Below, in pieces: positions 41,840-51,083 of a stretch of 64,000 nucleotides of DNA (its first letter is position 1; each line of letters opens with the position of its first letter). A program made the translations under genes and the position numbers. Under the pieces are notes generated by a model. It was given only the letters and a program-made list of their open reading frames with translations, made no database searches and was not told the DNA's origin. Origin of the DNA: Sulfitobacter sp. (GTDB lineage Bacteria; Pseudomonadota; Alphaproteobacteria; Rhodobacterales; Rhodobacteraceae); contig JAQXCD010000022.1 in NCBI GenBank assembly GCA_029252045.1, positions 1 to 64,000 on the forward strand, read 5' to 3'.

Positions 41840-42961
41840 GTGCAAAAGCCCCTCTTCATAGGACACGAGATTTACCGCGGCTCCAGCTATGGGGCGCTGC
41901 ATCCGTTGCGGGTTCCGCGTGTGTCAACGGTAATGGATCTCAGCCGCGCGATGGGCTGGCTGCCGGAGGCGCAATTCATCACTTCACCGCGCGCCAAACC
42001 CAAGGCGCTGAATGCCTGGCACACGCCGGAGTATGTCGCTGCGTTGCAACGGATCGAGGCCCAGCAGGAGGTGCGTGTCGGGGACCGTGAGCGGTTTGGC
42101 ATCGGGACGGTGACCAATCCTGTTTTTCCCGAAATTTTCCGGCGGCCTGCCACTGCGGCGGGGGGATCGATCCTTGCGGGTGAGCTGCTGGCGGAGGGTG
42201 GCATTGTGTATAATCCGGCAGGCGGCACCCATCACGGTATGCCGGATCGCGCCAACGGGTTTTGCTATCTCAACGATCCGGTCTTGGCGATGCTGTCGCT
42301 GCGGCATCACGGGGTCCGGCGGATCGCGTTTGTGGATATTGACGCGCATCACTGTGACGGTGTGGCACATGCTTTTGCGGGTGACCCCGACTGTCTGATG
42401 ATCTCGGTACATGAGGAAGGGCTGTGGCCCCGCACAGGCGTGTTGGAGGATGAAGGGGGTGGGTCTGCGCTGAACCTGCCGGTGCCGCGCGGGTTCACCG
42501 ATAGCGATATGGCGTATGTGCGTGAGGCGTTGATCCTGCCCAAAGTGGCAGAGTTTTCCCCTGATGCGATTGTATTTCTATGTGGGGCGGACGGCGTCGA
42601 GGATGATCCGTTGGCGCATTTGTCACTCAGCAATAACGCCCATTGGGACATCTTGCGCGGACTGCTGGATTTGGGTGTGCCACGTCTGCTGGTTTTGGGC
42701 GGTGGAGGCTATAACCCGTGGACGGTGGGGCGGTTGTGGACCGGCGTCTGGGGTATTCTGAACGGCCGCGATGTGGGTGCGGCGATGCCGCAAGCGGGGC
42801 GTGAGGTATTGCGGGCGCTGACCTTTGAGGGGAATAGCCGGGGGCGTAATCCGCCCGCCCATTGGTTCACTACGTTGCAGGACGCACCGCAGGAGGACGC
42901 AGGGATTTCAGCGGTGGTGCGCCAGCGGGTTGCACATCTAGCGGCGCGGTCTGTGCGCTGA
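41840..42961 (+). CDS. histone deacetylase family protein (acetoin utilization/acetylpolyamine amidohydrolase-like)
   Basis: YNPAGGTHHGMPDRANGFCYLNDPVLAMLSLRHHGVRRIAFVDIDAHHCDGV; VLGGGGYNPWTVGRLW. Confidence 0.93.
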   Translation: MQKPLFIGHEIYRGSSYGALHPLRVPRVSTVMDLSRAMGWLPEAQFITSPRAKPKALNAWHTPEYVAALQRIEAQQEVRVGDRERFGIGTVTNPVFPEIFRRPATAAGGSILAGELLAEGGIVYNPAGGTHHGMPDRANGFCYLNDPVLAMLSLRHHGVRRIAFVDIDAHHCDGVAHAFAGDPDCLMISVHEEGLWPRTGVLEDEGGGSALNLPVPRGFTDSDMAYVREALILPKVAEFSPDAIVFLCGADGVEDDPLAHLSLSNNAHWDILRGLLDLGVPRLLVLGGGGYNPWTVGRLWTGVWGILNGRDVGAAMPQAGREVLRALTFEGNSRGRNPPAHWFTTLQDAPQEDAGISAVVRQRVAHLAARSVR

Positions 42962-43310
42962 TGGCGCCGGCCTCGGGGGTTAGCAGGGTCATGGCTGTGG
43001 CGATCAGGATGAACAAGCCAAGGGCCGCGCCCTGAACCATCCCGACCTCGTTCAATTGGCGGGCGAAGGGCTGTTTGCGTGTTTTGTGGCGGAGTTTCTT
43101 TTGGGCGTATTTCGCACCTGGCCAGCCACCGATCATGGCGTAGAAAAGCAATTTGGCTTCGGGCGTGCGCCACATTCTGTGCTGTGCGTATTCCTTGCTG
43201 CGGGGAACGCCGCTGTTTGCCATGGCCAGAAGTTTGTCATGTGCAAAAGCGTGGTAGGCGAGCCTGCTGACTGCGATCAGATAGGCGAGGATGCAGAGCA
43301 AAAGGATCAT
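42870..43310 (-). CDS. DUF1294-family membrane protein
   Basis: AHDKLLAMANSGVPRSKEYAQHRMWRTPEAKLLFYAMIGGWPGAKYAQKKLRHKTRKQPF. Confidence 0.75.
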   Translation of the reverse strand: MILLLCILAYLIAVSRLAYHAFAHDKLLAMANSGVPRSKEYAQHRMWRTPEAKLLFYAMIGGWPGAKYAQKKLRHKTRKQPFARQLNEVGMVQGAALGLFILIATAMTLLTPEAGAISAQTAPLDVQPAGAPPLKSLRPPAVRPAT

Positions 43311-43353
43311 AACGCGTGCCTGATAGCGGTGGTGTTCATCTGACTTTAAGCAC

Positions 43354-43379
43354 AAAGGCCCCGAATGATCGGGGCCTTT
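43354..43379. terminator. bidirectional-type terminator hairpin
   Basis: AAAGGCCCCGA-ATGA-TCGGGGCCTTT downstream of the substrate-binding protein gene. Confidence 0.75.
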
Positions 43380-43409
43380 GTTAGGTGTTTTCAGGGCAGA
43401 TGGGCCGGC

Positions 43410-44888
43410 TTACTCCGACCAGCTGACTGCCGTGAGATCAGTGGCCTGCGTCGGCGCGTTGGACCACAGTCCCTGCACACCTGCTTTTGCCACCGACAGG
43501 GCGGCCAGCTGGAACAGGTAGCCGTTGACATAGTCCGCGGAAATCATGTTCTGCGCCTCGCCCAGCATCGCGGTGCGCATGTCGGGGTCTGTGGTGCTGT
43601 TGAGTTTTGTCATCAGCTCCTGAAACGCCGGATTGTCGTACTGGAAGTAGTAATCAGGGTTGGCATAGATCCCGATGTCCATAGGCTCGGTGTGGCTGAC
43701 GATGGTCAGGCCAAAGTTCTTGCCTTTGAAGACCGCTTCCAGCCACTGCGCCCATTCGACGTTGGTGATTTCTGCCTTGATCCCAACGGCTGCCAGTTGT
43801 GCTGCGATGATTTCACCGCCGCGACGGGCATAGGAGGGGGGCGGCAAGAACAGGGTTGTCTCAAACCCGTCCGGGAAACCGGCTTCCGCCAGCAATGCCT
43901 TGGACTTTTCAGGGTCAAAGGCACTGTTGCCTGTCAGGTCGACATAGGCGGGGTTGTGCGGTGCAAAGTGGGTGCCGATGGGCGTGCCATAGCCGAACAT
44001 CGCGCCATCAATGATGGCCTGACGGTCAATCGCGTGGCTCACGGCTTCGCGCACCTTGACGTTGTCGAATGGCGCTTGCTTGTTGTTCATCGCCAGAATG
44101 GTCTCGCCCTCGGTAGACCCGATGAGGACTTGGAAGCGTGGGTCTGCTTCGAACTGGGGCAGGTTTTCAGGTGCAGGGAAGCCGGAGAAAACGTCGATGT
44201 CTTCCGCCATCATGGCGCCCAGTGCCGCGGTCGGATCGGAGATGAACTTGAACGTGGCTTTTGTCAGAACTGCGGGCGTGCCCCAGTAGTTTTCATTGCG
44301 CGACAGCTCGATCTTGTCGCCCTGGGTCCAGCTGTCAAATTTGAACGCTCCCGTGCCGATTGGGGTCTGTTTGATGCCCTCAATGCTTTCTGGTGCGACG
44401 ATGACCGCATCACCCCAAGCGAGGTTGAACAGCATGTTGCCATTGGCCTCGGATAGTTTGATCTCGACCGTTGTTGGATCGATCACGTTGACCTCCGTGA
44501 TGGCGGCATAAAGTGCTTTTTGCGCGTTAGCGCTGTCTTCGGCGCCGATACGGTCAAGCGAGAATTTCACATCCTCGGCGTCCATGGTGGAGCCGTCGTG
44601 GAAAGTGACGCCTTCGTTCAGGGTGAACGTATAGGTCAGCCCGTCTTCGGAAATTTCCCAGCTTTTGGCGAGACCGGGGATCACGGCACCTGCGCTGTCA
44701 AAGCGTGTGAGGCCTTCGAAGACGTTGGAATAGAGCACGGAATCGATTGCGCCGGCGGCGGCACTTGTCGGGTCAAGATGCGGTGGCTCCAGCTGGAGGC
44801 CGACGGTTATGTCGTCTTTGGCCGCAGCGGCGCCTGCCAGCAGAGCGGCAGTGCTGACGCCCAGAAGAAGGTGGCGAAGGTGGAACAT
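43410..44888 (-). CDS. peptide/nickel-type ABC transporter substrate-binding protein
   Basis: MFHLRHLLLGVSTAALLAGAAAAKDDITVGLQLEPPHLDPT..SVLYSNVFEGLTRFDSAG..KSWEISEDGLTYTFTLNEGVTFHDGS. Confidence 0.93.
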   Translation of the reverse strand: MFHLRHLLLGVSTAALLAGAAAAKDDITVGLQLEPPHLDPTSAAAGAIDSVLYSNVFEGLTRFDSAGAVIPGLAKSWEISEDGLTYTFTLNEGVTFHDGSTMDAEDVKFSLDRIGAEDSANAQKALYAAITEVNVIDPTTVEIKLSEANGNMLFNLAWGDAVIVAPESIEGIKQTPIGTGAFKFDSWTQGDKIELSRNENYWGTPAVLTKATFKFISDPTAALGAMMAEDIDVFSGFPAPENLPQFEADPRFQVLIGSTEGETILAMNNKQAPFDNVKVREAVSHAIDRQAIIDGAMFGYGTPIGTHFAPHNPAYVDLTGNSAFDPEKSKALLAEAGFPDGFETTLFLPPPSYARRGGEIIAAQLAAVGIKAEITNVEWAQWLEAVFKGKNFGLTIVSHTEPMDIGIYANPDYYFQYDNPAFQELMTKLNSTTDPDMRTAMLGEAQNMISADYVNGYLFQLAALSVAKAGVQGLWSNAPTQATDLTAVSWSE

Positions 44889-45013
44889 GAGAGACTCCCT
44901 GAGTGTGTTATGCGTAAACGTTAGGCCAGGATCCACGGGTTGGCTAGGAGAAACCTTGCGGCATAAGCATCGCGGCGCTATGCGGTGCCCTTTATTGCGG
45001 AAGGGATCAGGGC

Positions 45014-46252
45014 ATGGCGGTTTTAGGTGTGGATTTCGGCACGTCGAATTCGGCGACGGCTGTGGCGCGGGACGGCAAGGCCCATATGATCGCGCTTGAG
45101 CAGGGCGAGATGACCCTGCCCACCGCCGTGTTTTTTGATTTCGACCGAAAAGCGATGCTGATTGGCGGGGCCGCGGGCGCTGCACTGCTGGCAGGTGAGG
45201 AGGGGCGCTATATGCGCGCGCTCAAGAGCATCCTGGGCGCGCCGTTAATGCGGGAGAAACGTAATCTGCTGGGTGAGAAGCTGGACTTCATCGACATTAT
45301 CGCGCGGTTTCTGGGGCAGGTGAAGGCGGCTGCGGAGACGCAGACAGGTGAGCGGTATGAGCGTGCCCTGTCGGGCCGTCCTGTGCGGTTTCACCCTGAT
45401 GATGCGCGCAATGCGCAAGCGGAAGTGGATTTGCGCGAGGCATACGCGCGCGCAGGGTTTGAAGATGTGGCGTTCATGTACGAGCCGGAGGCGGCGGCAT
45501 TGGCCAACCGTGCGGTGTTGGGGCAGGGCGATCTGGGGCTGATCGTTGATATCGGCGGCGGTACGTCGGATTTTACGCTGTTTCGGAACGGTGAAGACAA
45601 CATTGACATTCTGGGCAGCCATGGGGTGCGTCTGGGTGGAACGGATTTTGACCGGATTGTAAGCGTAGAGACGGTTATGCCGCTGTTGGGGCGTGGCAGC
45701 GAGATACGCCATGCCTTTGGAGATGAGACGCATACTGCGCCCGCAACGATCTTTAACGATTTGGCGACGTGGCAGAAAATCCCGTTTCTTTATGCACCAG
45801 ACAGCCGCCGTCTGGCGAAAGATCTGCTGCAATACGCGGTTGAACCGGAAAAGCTGGAGCGGTTGATTTCTGTGCTGGAGGATGAGCTGGGCCATGACAT
45901 TGCCTTTGCTGTGGAAGCGGGCAAGATTGCAGTGAACACTGCGGGTGCGGGCGAGATTGATCTGCGCGTGATCGAGCGTGGATTGCGTGTGGCGCTGGGC
46001 GCGGGGGCGGTTGAAGAATTGTTGGCGCCGATGACATTGCAGATGGCGGAGGCCGCGTTAGAGACTGTTTTGAAGGCGGATTCGCCCCCTGAGGCTGTTA
46101 CCCATCTGGTGTTTGTCGGCGGTTCCAGTTTGATGGAGGTTACGCGATCTGCGTTGGGTGCTGCGTTTCCACATGCGCAAGTGCATCACGGATCTGCGTT
46201 GACTGCGATTGTAGATGGTTTGGGTCTTGCCGCCGAGGCTGCGTTTGGCTGA
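45014..46252 (+). CDS. Hsp70-family protein (YegD-like)
   Basis: VLGVDFGTSNSATAVARDG; YEPEAAALANRA; LGLIVDIGGGTSDFTLF. Confidence 0.9.
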   Translation: MAVLGVDFGTSNSATAVARDGKAHMIALEQGEMTLPTAVFFDFDRKAMLIGGAAGAALLAGEEGRYMRALKSILGAPLMREKRNLLGEKLDFIDIIARFLGQVKAAAETQTGERYERALSGRPVRFHPDDARNAQAEVDLREAYARAGFEDVAFMYEPEAAALANRAVLGQGDLGLIVDIGGGTSDFTLFRNGEDNIDILGSHGVRLGGTDFDRIVSVETVMPLLGRGSEIRHAFGDETHTAPATIFNDLATWQKIPFLYAPDSRRLAKDLLQYAVEPEKLERLISVLEDELGHDIAFAVEAGKIAVNTAGAGEIDLRVIERGLRVALGAGAVEELLAPMTLQMAEAALETVLKADSPPEAVTHLVFVGGSSLMEVTRSALGAAFPHAQVHHGSALTAIVDGLGLAAEAAFG

Positions 46253-46253
46253 A

Positions 46254-46328
46254 GCGGGGGAGGGGGCCAGCCCCCATCGTCCCCGGGGGGACGATCCCCC
46301 GGAGGATTTACGGCCAAATAAGATAGGG
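46254..46328. repeat. intergenic GC-rich hairpin plus conserved tail (copy C)
   Basis: GGGGGCCAGCCCCC, ATCGTCCCCGGGGGGACGAT, then CCCCCGGAGGATTTACGGCCAAATAAGATAG; lies between convergent genes. Confidence 0.65.
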
Positions 46329-46329
46329 G

Positions 46330-47610
46330 TCAGGTTTTTGTCAGCAGCAGGGTTTCCAGTGCCGCGCCCATAACACAGGCGCTGTCGATCATGTCATCCA
46401 CGCCGATCCATTCGTCGGGTTTATGGGCCAATTCGAGCACGCCCGGCCCGTAGGCGATACAGTTTTTCAGTTTGCCGATGCGGTCGATGTGTTTCTGATC
46501 GTAGGTGCCGGGGGAGGCGACGTATTCCGGGGCTTTGCCCATCACGTCCTGAATGGCCTTTGCAACCGTGCGGACCACGGGGGCGTCGCGGTCCGTCATG
46601 GAGGGCAGGACAGAGTTTATTTCGGTAAGTTGGTAGTCGAAGTCGGGCCGGGTGACGCGGAGGCCTTCGAGAAGAGCGGTTACCTCGTCGCGGACCTGAT
46701 CAAGAGGTTCTTCTGAGAGGAAGCGGCGGTCAATTGTGATGCGGCAGCTGTCGGGAACGCAGTGCGACGGCAGGCCGTCGAAGTCTTCGTCTTGTTCTTT
46801 TGCGCCGCCATGGATGGAGTTGATGTTCATGGTGGAGCTGCGCGCGCCTTCGGGCACGACTGGCATATCTGTGGTGCGCGATGCCATGGCGGGGAAGAGT
46901 TTGGATTCAAATTCGGACAGGACCGCACCCATGTGGCGCACGGCGCAATCCCCCAGGAAGGGCATGGAGCCGTGGGCGATTTCGCCCTTTGTCTCGATCT
47001 CGGCCCACCAGCCGCCCCGGTGGCCGAGGCAGATGCGGTCCTTGTTCAGGGGTTCGGGGATGATGACGTGTTGCACGCGTTCGGGATTGAAATAGCCTTG
47101 TTCCGCCAGATAGGCGACGCCACCATAGCCGCCTGACTCTTCATCGGCGGTGCCGGAAATTTCGATCGACCCGGCGAAGTCTTTGTGGGTCTCGATAAAG
47201 GCTTCGGCGGCGATGATAGAGGTCGCCAGGCCCCCCTTCATGTCGCAGGCGCCGCGCCCGTAGATTTTGCCATCATGCAGGGTTGCGCCGAAGGGGTCGA
47301 ACGTCCAGCCCTTGCCTTCTTCCACTACATCTGTGTGGCTGTTGAAGTGGACACATTCGCCTTTGTGCGTGCCTTCGCGCCGCGCAATGATGTTCCAGCG
47401 GGGGTATTTGGTGCTGTCGCCCGGGGTACCATGGGCGCGGATCATCTGGGTCTCGAAGCCGTGGGCCTTCAGGCGCTTGTCGAGGTATTCGCAGATCGCC
47501 AGATAGTCCTGACCGGGGGGGTTGAGCGTGGGAATGCGGATCAGGTCTTGCGTGAGAGCGATCAGTTCATCCCGCTTGGCTGTAATGGCTTTGGTCAGTG
47601 GCGTTTGCAT
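46330..47610 (-). CDS. ArgE/DapE family deacylase (M20 metallopeptidase)
   Basis: HFNSHTDVVEEGKGWTFDPFGATLHDGKIYGRGACDMKGGLA; GTADEESGGYGGVAYL. Confidence 0.93.
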   Translation of the reverse strand: MQTPLTKAITAKRDELIALTQDLIRIPTLNPPGQDYLAICEYLDKRLKAHGFETQMIRAHGTPGDSTKYPRWNIIARREGTHKGECVHFNSHTDVVEEGKGWTFDPFGATLHDGKIYGRGACDMKGGLATSIIAAEAFIETHKDFAGSIEISGTADEESGGYGGVAYLAEQGYFNPERVQHVIIPEPLNKDRICLGHRGGWWAEIETKGEIAHGSMPFLGDCAVRHMGAVLSEFESKLFPAMASRTTDMPVVPEGARSSTMNINSIHGGAKEQDEDFDGLPSHCVPDSCRITIDRRFLSEEPLDQVRDEVTALLEGLRVTRPDFDYQLTEINSVLPSMTDRDAPVVRTVAKAIQDVMGKAPEYVASPGTYDQKHIDRIGKLKNCIAYGPGVLELAHKPDEWIGVDDMIDSACVMGAALETLLLTKT

Positions 47611-47844
47611 CTTGCATCCTCATATTGAACGAAATGGAGGGAGTTTACGTTGGGCTCTCGGACCGCGGCACAGTCGGTTGTATCATTGCGCAACGCCGTC
47701 AGAGTGCAAGCGTCGAATGCCGGATCATCCGGATGTCTGATTGCAGTGCCGGATTTTCCGCATATTGTAACAGGCTCTGCCACGGGCGGTCAGTGCCGGA
47801 CCGTAGCAGAGTGAAGACAGGGCCGGGCCCTGAACGGAGATGGA

Positions 47845-48798
47845 ATGACGGATACCAGATCAATCACAACATCAAGGGGCCTGCTAGCTACGGCTTGGGC
47901 ATTCTTGCGGGACGGGTTTGTGCAAATCGGAGAGACGAACCTCGCGCTAGTCTCGGCTGGTGTGGGGTTCTTCGGTATGTTGTCGCTTTTCCCTGCCATT
48001 GCTGCGGTGATCGCGTTGATGAGCCTTGTCTCTGAACCTGATGTTGTCATCGCCCAGCTGGAGGATATGCGGGGTCTGCTACCCGACGATGTTTATGATA
48101 TTTTCAATGCCCAGATTGTCAGCCTTGTGACCACCAGCCCTGATACTTTGGGGTGGGCGGGTGTCATTTCGATTGCCGCTGCGCTGTGGTCCGCGCGGGC
48201 GGGCGTTGCAGCGATGATGACTGGCCTGAACGCTGTGCATGGCGAAAAGAACAGAGCAACTGCGCATCATTATGTCCGTGCGTTTCTTTTGACGCTGGCG
48301 CTTGTCGGGGTTGGCCTTGTTTCACTGGTGACGCTGGTGATTGCGCCTGTGGCGCTGGCATTTATCCCGCTTGGTGTTGTTGCGGGTTTGTTTGCAGAGG
48401 TCGTCCGTTGGGTAATTGCTGTCGGCGTTTTACTGGCGGGGGTTAGTGTGCTGTACAGGTACGGTCCCAACCGCGGCAAGCCGCACCGGCGCTCTATCCG
48501 GGCGGGGGCTGCTATAGCTGTTGTCAGCTGGGCGGGGCTTTCTATTGTGTTTTCATACTATGTTGCGAACTTTGGTAACTATAATCAGGTCTATGGCTCT
48601 ATCGGGGCGGTGATTGCGATGCTGGTCTGGTTGTGGCTCAGCAGTTTTGTGATCCTGCTGGGTGCTGTTGTGAATGCGCAGGTGGAAAAGCACATCTACG
48701 GTGTTGAAACGCCAGATGGTGCGTCGCCCTTTGAGGAGCTGCCAGAGGTGCCTGCGGATGCGATTGTGGATACGACACCTGAGAATTCATTACCTTAA
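47845..48798 (+). CDS. YihY/BrkB family membrane protein
   Basis: TNLALVSAGVGFFGMLSLFPAIAAVIALMSLV; NFGNYNQVYGSIGAVIAMLVWLWLSSFVILLGAVVNAQVE. Confidence 0.93.
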   Translation: MTDTRSITTSRGLLATAWAFLRDGFVQIGETNLALVSAGVGFFGMLSLFPAIAAVIALMSLVSEPDVVIAQLEDMRGLLPDDVYDIFNAQIVSLVTTSPDTLGWAGVISIAAALWSARAGVAAMMTGLNAVHGEKNRATAHHYVRAFLLTLALVGVGLVSLVTLVIAPVALAFIPLGVVAGLFAEVVRWVIAVGVLLAGVSVLYRYGPNRGKPHRRSIRAGAAIAVVSWAGLSIVFSYYVANFGNYNQVYGSIGAVIAMLVWLWLSSFVILLGAVVNAQVEKHIYGVETPDGASPFEELPEVPADAIVDTTPENSLP

Positions 48799-48889
48799 GG
48801 AATGCAGATCATAATGGGCATTATTGGGAGTGCACGCAGGTGTTTGCTGTCTTATGTTACCCGGCAGATCGCTATTTCAGGAAGATACG

Positions 48890-49273
48890 ATGAGTAATGA
48901 CCAGCAACTGCCCGAATTTATCGTTGTAGAAGACGATCCGCTGGTGCTGATGGACATTCGAGACATGTTGATGCGGGAGTTTAATGCGCTTCCGCTTGGC
49001 CTTGAAACCGTGCGACATCTGGATGAACTACTTGCCGTTGTCGGGCGGCCCGCTGTCATTATTGCCGGGTGCAGTCTGGATGGTTTTTTGGGTGCTATTC
49101 AAGACGCGGTTCGGCAAAAATTGCCGCTTGTGGCTGTTCTAATCGCCGAAAAACCCGAAGGCGCGGCTGAGCTTCCGATTGACCTTACTTTTGTACCAGA
49201 GCCTTTCTCGTCGGAATTTATGCTTGAGGCGGTCAAGAGTGCGTGCGTGCGCCTGCAGTCAATCCCGTCATAA
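48890..49273 (+). CDS. single-domain receiver-like protein, apparently lacking the phospho-acceptor Asp
   Basis: FIVVEDDPLVLMDIRDMLMREF..AVIIAGCSLDG where receivers usually have LxDxxLxG. Confidence 0.7.
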   Translation: MSNDQQLPEFIVVEDDPLVLMDIRDMLMREFNALPLGLETVRHLDELLAVVGRPAVIIAGCSLDGFLGAIQDAVRQKLPLVAVLIAEKPEGAAELPIDLTFVPEPFSSEFMLEAVKSACVRLQSIPS

Positions 49274-49571
49274 ACGCGCTGACCAGTCCATCCATGGTCG
49301 CCTGCGGCGGTTTGGTGGGGGTGTGGTGTAGCGGCTTTGCGCGGCGCATTGTAATTGTGGCAAAACCGATCAGCCCTGCGCCCGTGTAGGCGGCGCCGAG
49401 GATCACGCAGGCGTTCAGCGGGGAAGTCAGCGTGAGCAAAAACAACCATATGGCACCCGTCCAAAAGGCGAGCCCCACGATGAGTGCGAGGCTCGCAAAC
49501 ACACCGATGCCGGCAGATTGTGCTGAATGGCGTGCCTGTGCGCGGGCGTTTGCGAGCATGTTGGACAGCAT
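49233..49571 (-). CDS. small membrane protein, holin-superfamily-like (Phage_holin_3_6/YqjE-like)
   Basis: Two TM segments; partner of the DUF883-like gene, 1 nt apart. Confidence 0.55.
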   Translation of the reverse strand: MLSNMLANARAQARHSAQSAGIGVFASLALIVGLAFWTGAIWLFLLTLTSPLNACVILGAAYTGAGLIGFATITMRRAKPLHHTPTKPPQATMDGLVSAFMTGLTAGARTHS

Positions 49572-49572
49572 A

Positions 49573-49887
49573 TTAGGGACGCGCCGTCATCATGCCGACA
49601 AGAAAACCAAGACCGGCAGCAAGGCCCAGCGATGTTGCAGGCTGATTTTGAACAAACTCTTCCGCCTGCGCCTGGGCCTTGTGTGCGGCATCGCGACTGA
49701 GGGTTTGCACCTCTGCTGCTGTATCTCGGGCGGCACGTTTGGCATCTTGCGACTTGGCAACGCCGTAATCGGACAAGGTTTGCGTTAGGTTTGCCAGATC
49801 ATTTTTCAGGAGGTCGATTTGTGCCGACAGGTCGTCGACAGATACCGTATTTCTGCTTCCGTTGAGTGAGGCATTTGATTTGGCCAT
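49573..49887 (-). CDS. DUF883/ElaB-YqjD-like membrane-anchored protein
   Basis: VDDLSAQIDLLKNDLANLTQTLSDYG..EEFVQNQPATSLGLAAGLGFLVGMMTARP. Confidence 0.85.
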   Translation of the reverse strand: MAKSNASLNGSRNTVSVDDLSAQIDLLKNDLANLTQTLSDYGVAKSQDAKRAARDTAAEVQTLSRDAAHKAQAQAEEFVQNQPATSLGLAAGLGFLVGMMTARP

Positions 49888-49922
49888 AACGTTTCTCCTT
49901 TGGTGTTTGCTCTCAGAGAGAC

Positions 49923-49947
49923 AACGCGTGGCGCGGCGAAATGTTCC
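49923..49947 (-). promoter_or_regulatory. EcfG-type promoter upstream of DUF883-like gene
   Basis: Minus strand GGAAC (49947-49943) - N16 - CGTT (49926-49923). Confidence 0.65.
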
Positions 49948-49953
49948 ACAAAA

Positions 49954-49984
49954 AAAGCCCCGCCTGTGAAAAAGGCGGGGCTTT
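49954..49984 (-). terminator. rho-independent terminator downstream of phyR
   Basis: AAAGCCCCGCC-tgtgaaaaa-GGCGGGGCTTT with T-tract on minus strand. Confidence 0.85.
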
Positions 49985-50008
49985 GACCAAGCAGGGCATT
50001 GCTGGATT

Positions 50009-50818
50009 TCAGGAGTGCAGCGTTTCCGTAGAGGAGAAGAACATCGCCTGACTGACGGCAGAGATAACCTGATCTTCTGTATAGGGTTTTGAGATCAGGA
50101 AGGCAGGCTCGGGCTTGTCGCCTGTCAACAACCGCTCGGGGAAGGCGGTGATAAAGATCACGGGGCGGTGGCCCAGTTCTGTCAGCAGATCATTGACGGC
50201 ATCAATGCCGGAGGAATTATCGGCAAGCTGGATATCCGCCAAAATCAGGTCGGGCGCATCCGCGCGGCCCAGTGCTACGGCTTCTGCACGGGTGCGGGCG
50301 ATGCCGGTAATGCGGTGGCCCATTTCACCAACGATGCTTTCGATGTCCATGGCGATGATCGCTTCATCCTCGACGATCATCACAGAGCCTGTAACGCTGT
50401 CAGCCATTTCGCGGCGCGCAATGGCGACCAGATCTTCGGCTTCCTCGGGTTCAATGCCTATGATGGTTGCGATGTTGGCATATGAAAAGCCTTCGATCGT
50501 GAAGAGCAGTAAAGCTTCGCGGCTGTTGTTGGTCAACTTTGACAAGTGTCGTTCGGCTTTGGCGCGGGGGCCGTTCTCGCCCTCTTCGACGGGCGCGCCG
50601 GCACTGGACCAGATGCCGTACAGAACGCGGAATAGTCCGGCTTTCACATCCGTGCCGTCGAGAACGGAGCGGTCAGTCAGGATTGCTTCAAGCGATGCAG
50701 CTGCGAAATTGTCACCGCTGGTCTGGCTGCCGGTCAGCGCGCGGGCGTAGCGGCGCAGATAGGGAATGAATTTTCCCAGTTGGTCGCTTAAGCTTTCGCT
50801 GTGTGTGGCGTCAGTCAT
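50009..50818 (-). CDS. phyR: general stress response anti-anti-sigma response regulator PhyR
   Basis: N-terminal sigma-like domain (FIPYLRRYARALTGSQTSGD..EALLLFTIEGFSYANIATIIGIEPEEAEDLVAIARREM) plus receiver (VMIVEDEAIIAMDIESIV..DLILADIQLADNSSGIDAV). Confidence 0.95.
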   Translation of the reverse strand: MTDATHSESLSDQLGKFIPYLRRYARALTGSQTSGDNFAAASLEAILTDRSVLDGTDVKAGLFRVLYGIWSSAGAPVEEGENGPRAKAERHLSKLTNNSREALLLFTIEGFSYANIATIIGIEPEEAEDLVAIARREMADSVTGSVMIVEDEAIIAMDIESIVGEMGHRITGIARTRAEAVALGRADAPDLILADIQLADNSSGIDAVNDLLTELGHRPVIFITAFPERLLTGDKPEPAFLISKPYTEDQVISAVSQAMFFSSTETLHS

Positions 50819-50847
50819 GTCAGGTGATCCTTTTTATTTTCTTTTCG

Positions 50848-50880
50848 GGAACCAAACGCCTGCGGTGTGCGTTAGGTTCC
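50848..50880. promoter_or_regulatory. interleaved divergent EcfG-type promoters
   Basis: Plus GGAAC 50848-50852, N17, CGTT 50870-50873; minus GGAAC 50880-50876, N17, CGTT 50858-50855. Confidence 0.85.
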
Positions 50881-50924
50881 CGAATGGGCGATGAAATTTT
50901 AATTTTTTGTGTGATCGAGGGCAG

Positions 50925-51083
50925 ATGTCGGGACAAAAGCAGAGCAAGCAAAGCGAAGATGTGATCGATGAAAGTCTCCGGCGGGTATATCAGGAAGCGG
51001 TAGACGAGGGTATTCCCGACCGGTTCAAGTCATTGTTGGAACAACTCAAACAGCAAGATGCCGAGCAAGGTAAGGGAAAATGA
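50925..51083 (+). CDS. nepR: NepR anti-sigma factor (52 aa, absent from ORF track)
   Basis: MSGQKQSKQSEDVIDESLRRVYQEAVDEGIPDRFKSLLEQLKQQDAEQGKGK*; ATGA overlap with ecfG. Confidence 0.93.
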   Translation: MSGQKQSKQSEDVIDESLRRVYQEAVDEGIPDRFKSLLEQLKQQDAEQGKGK

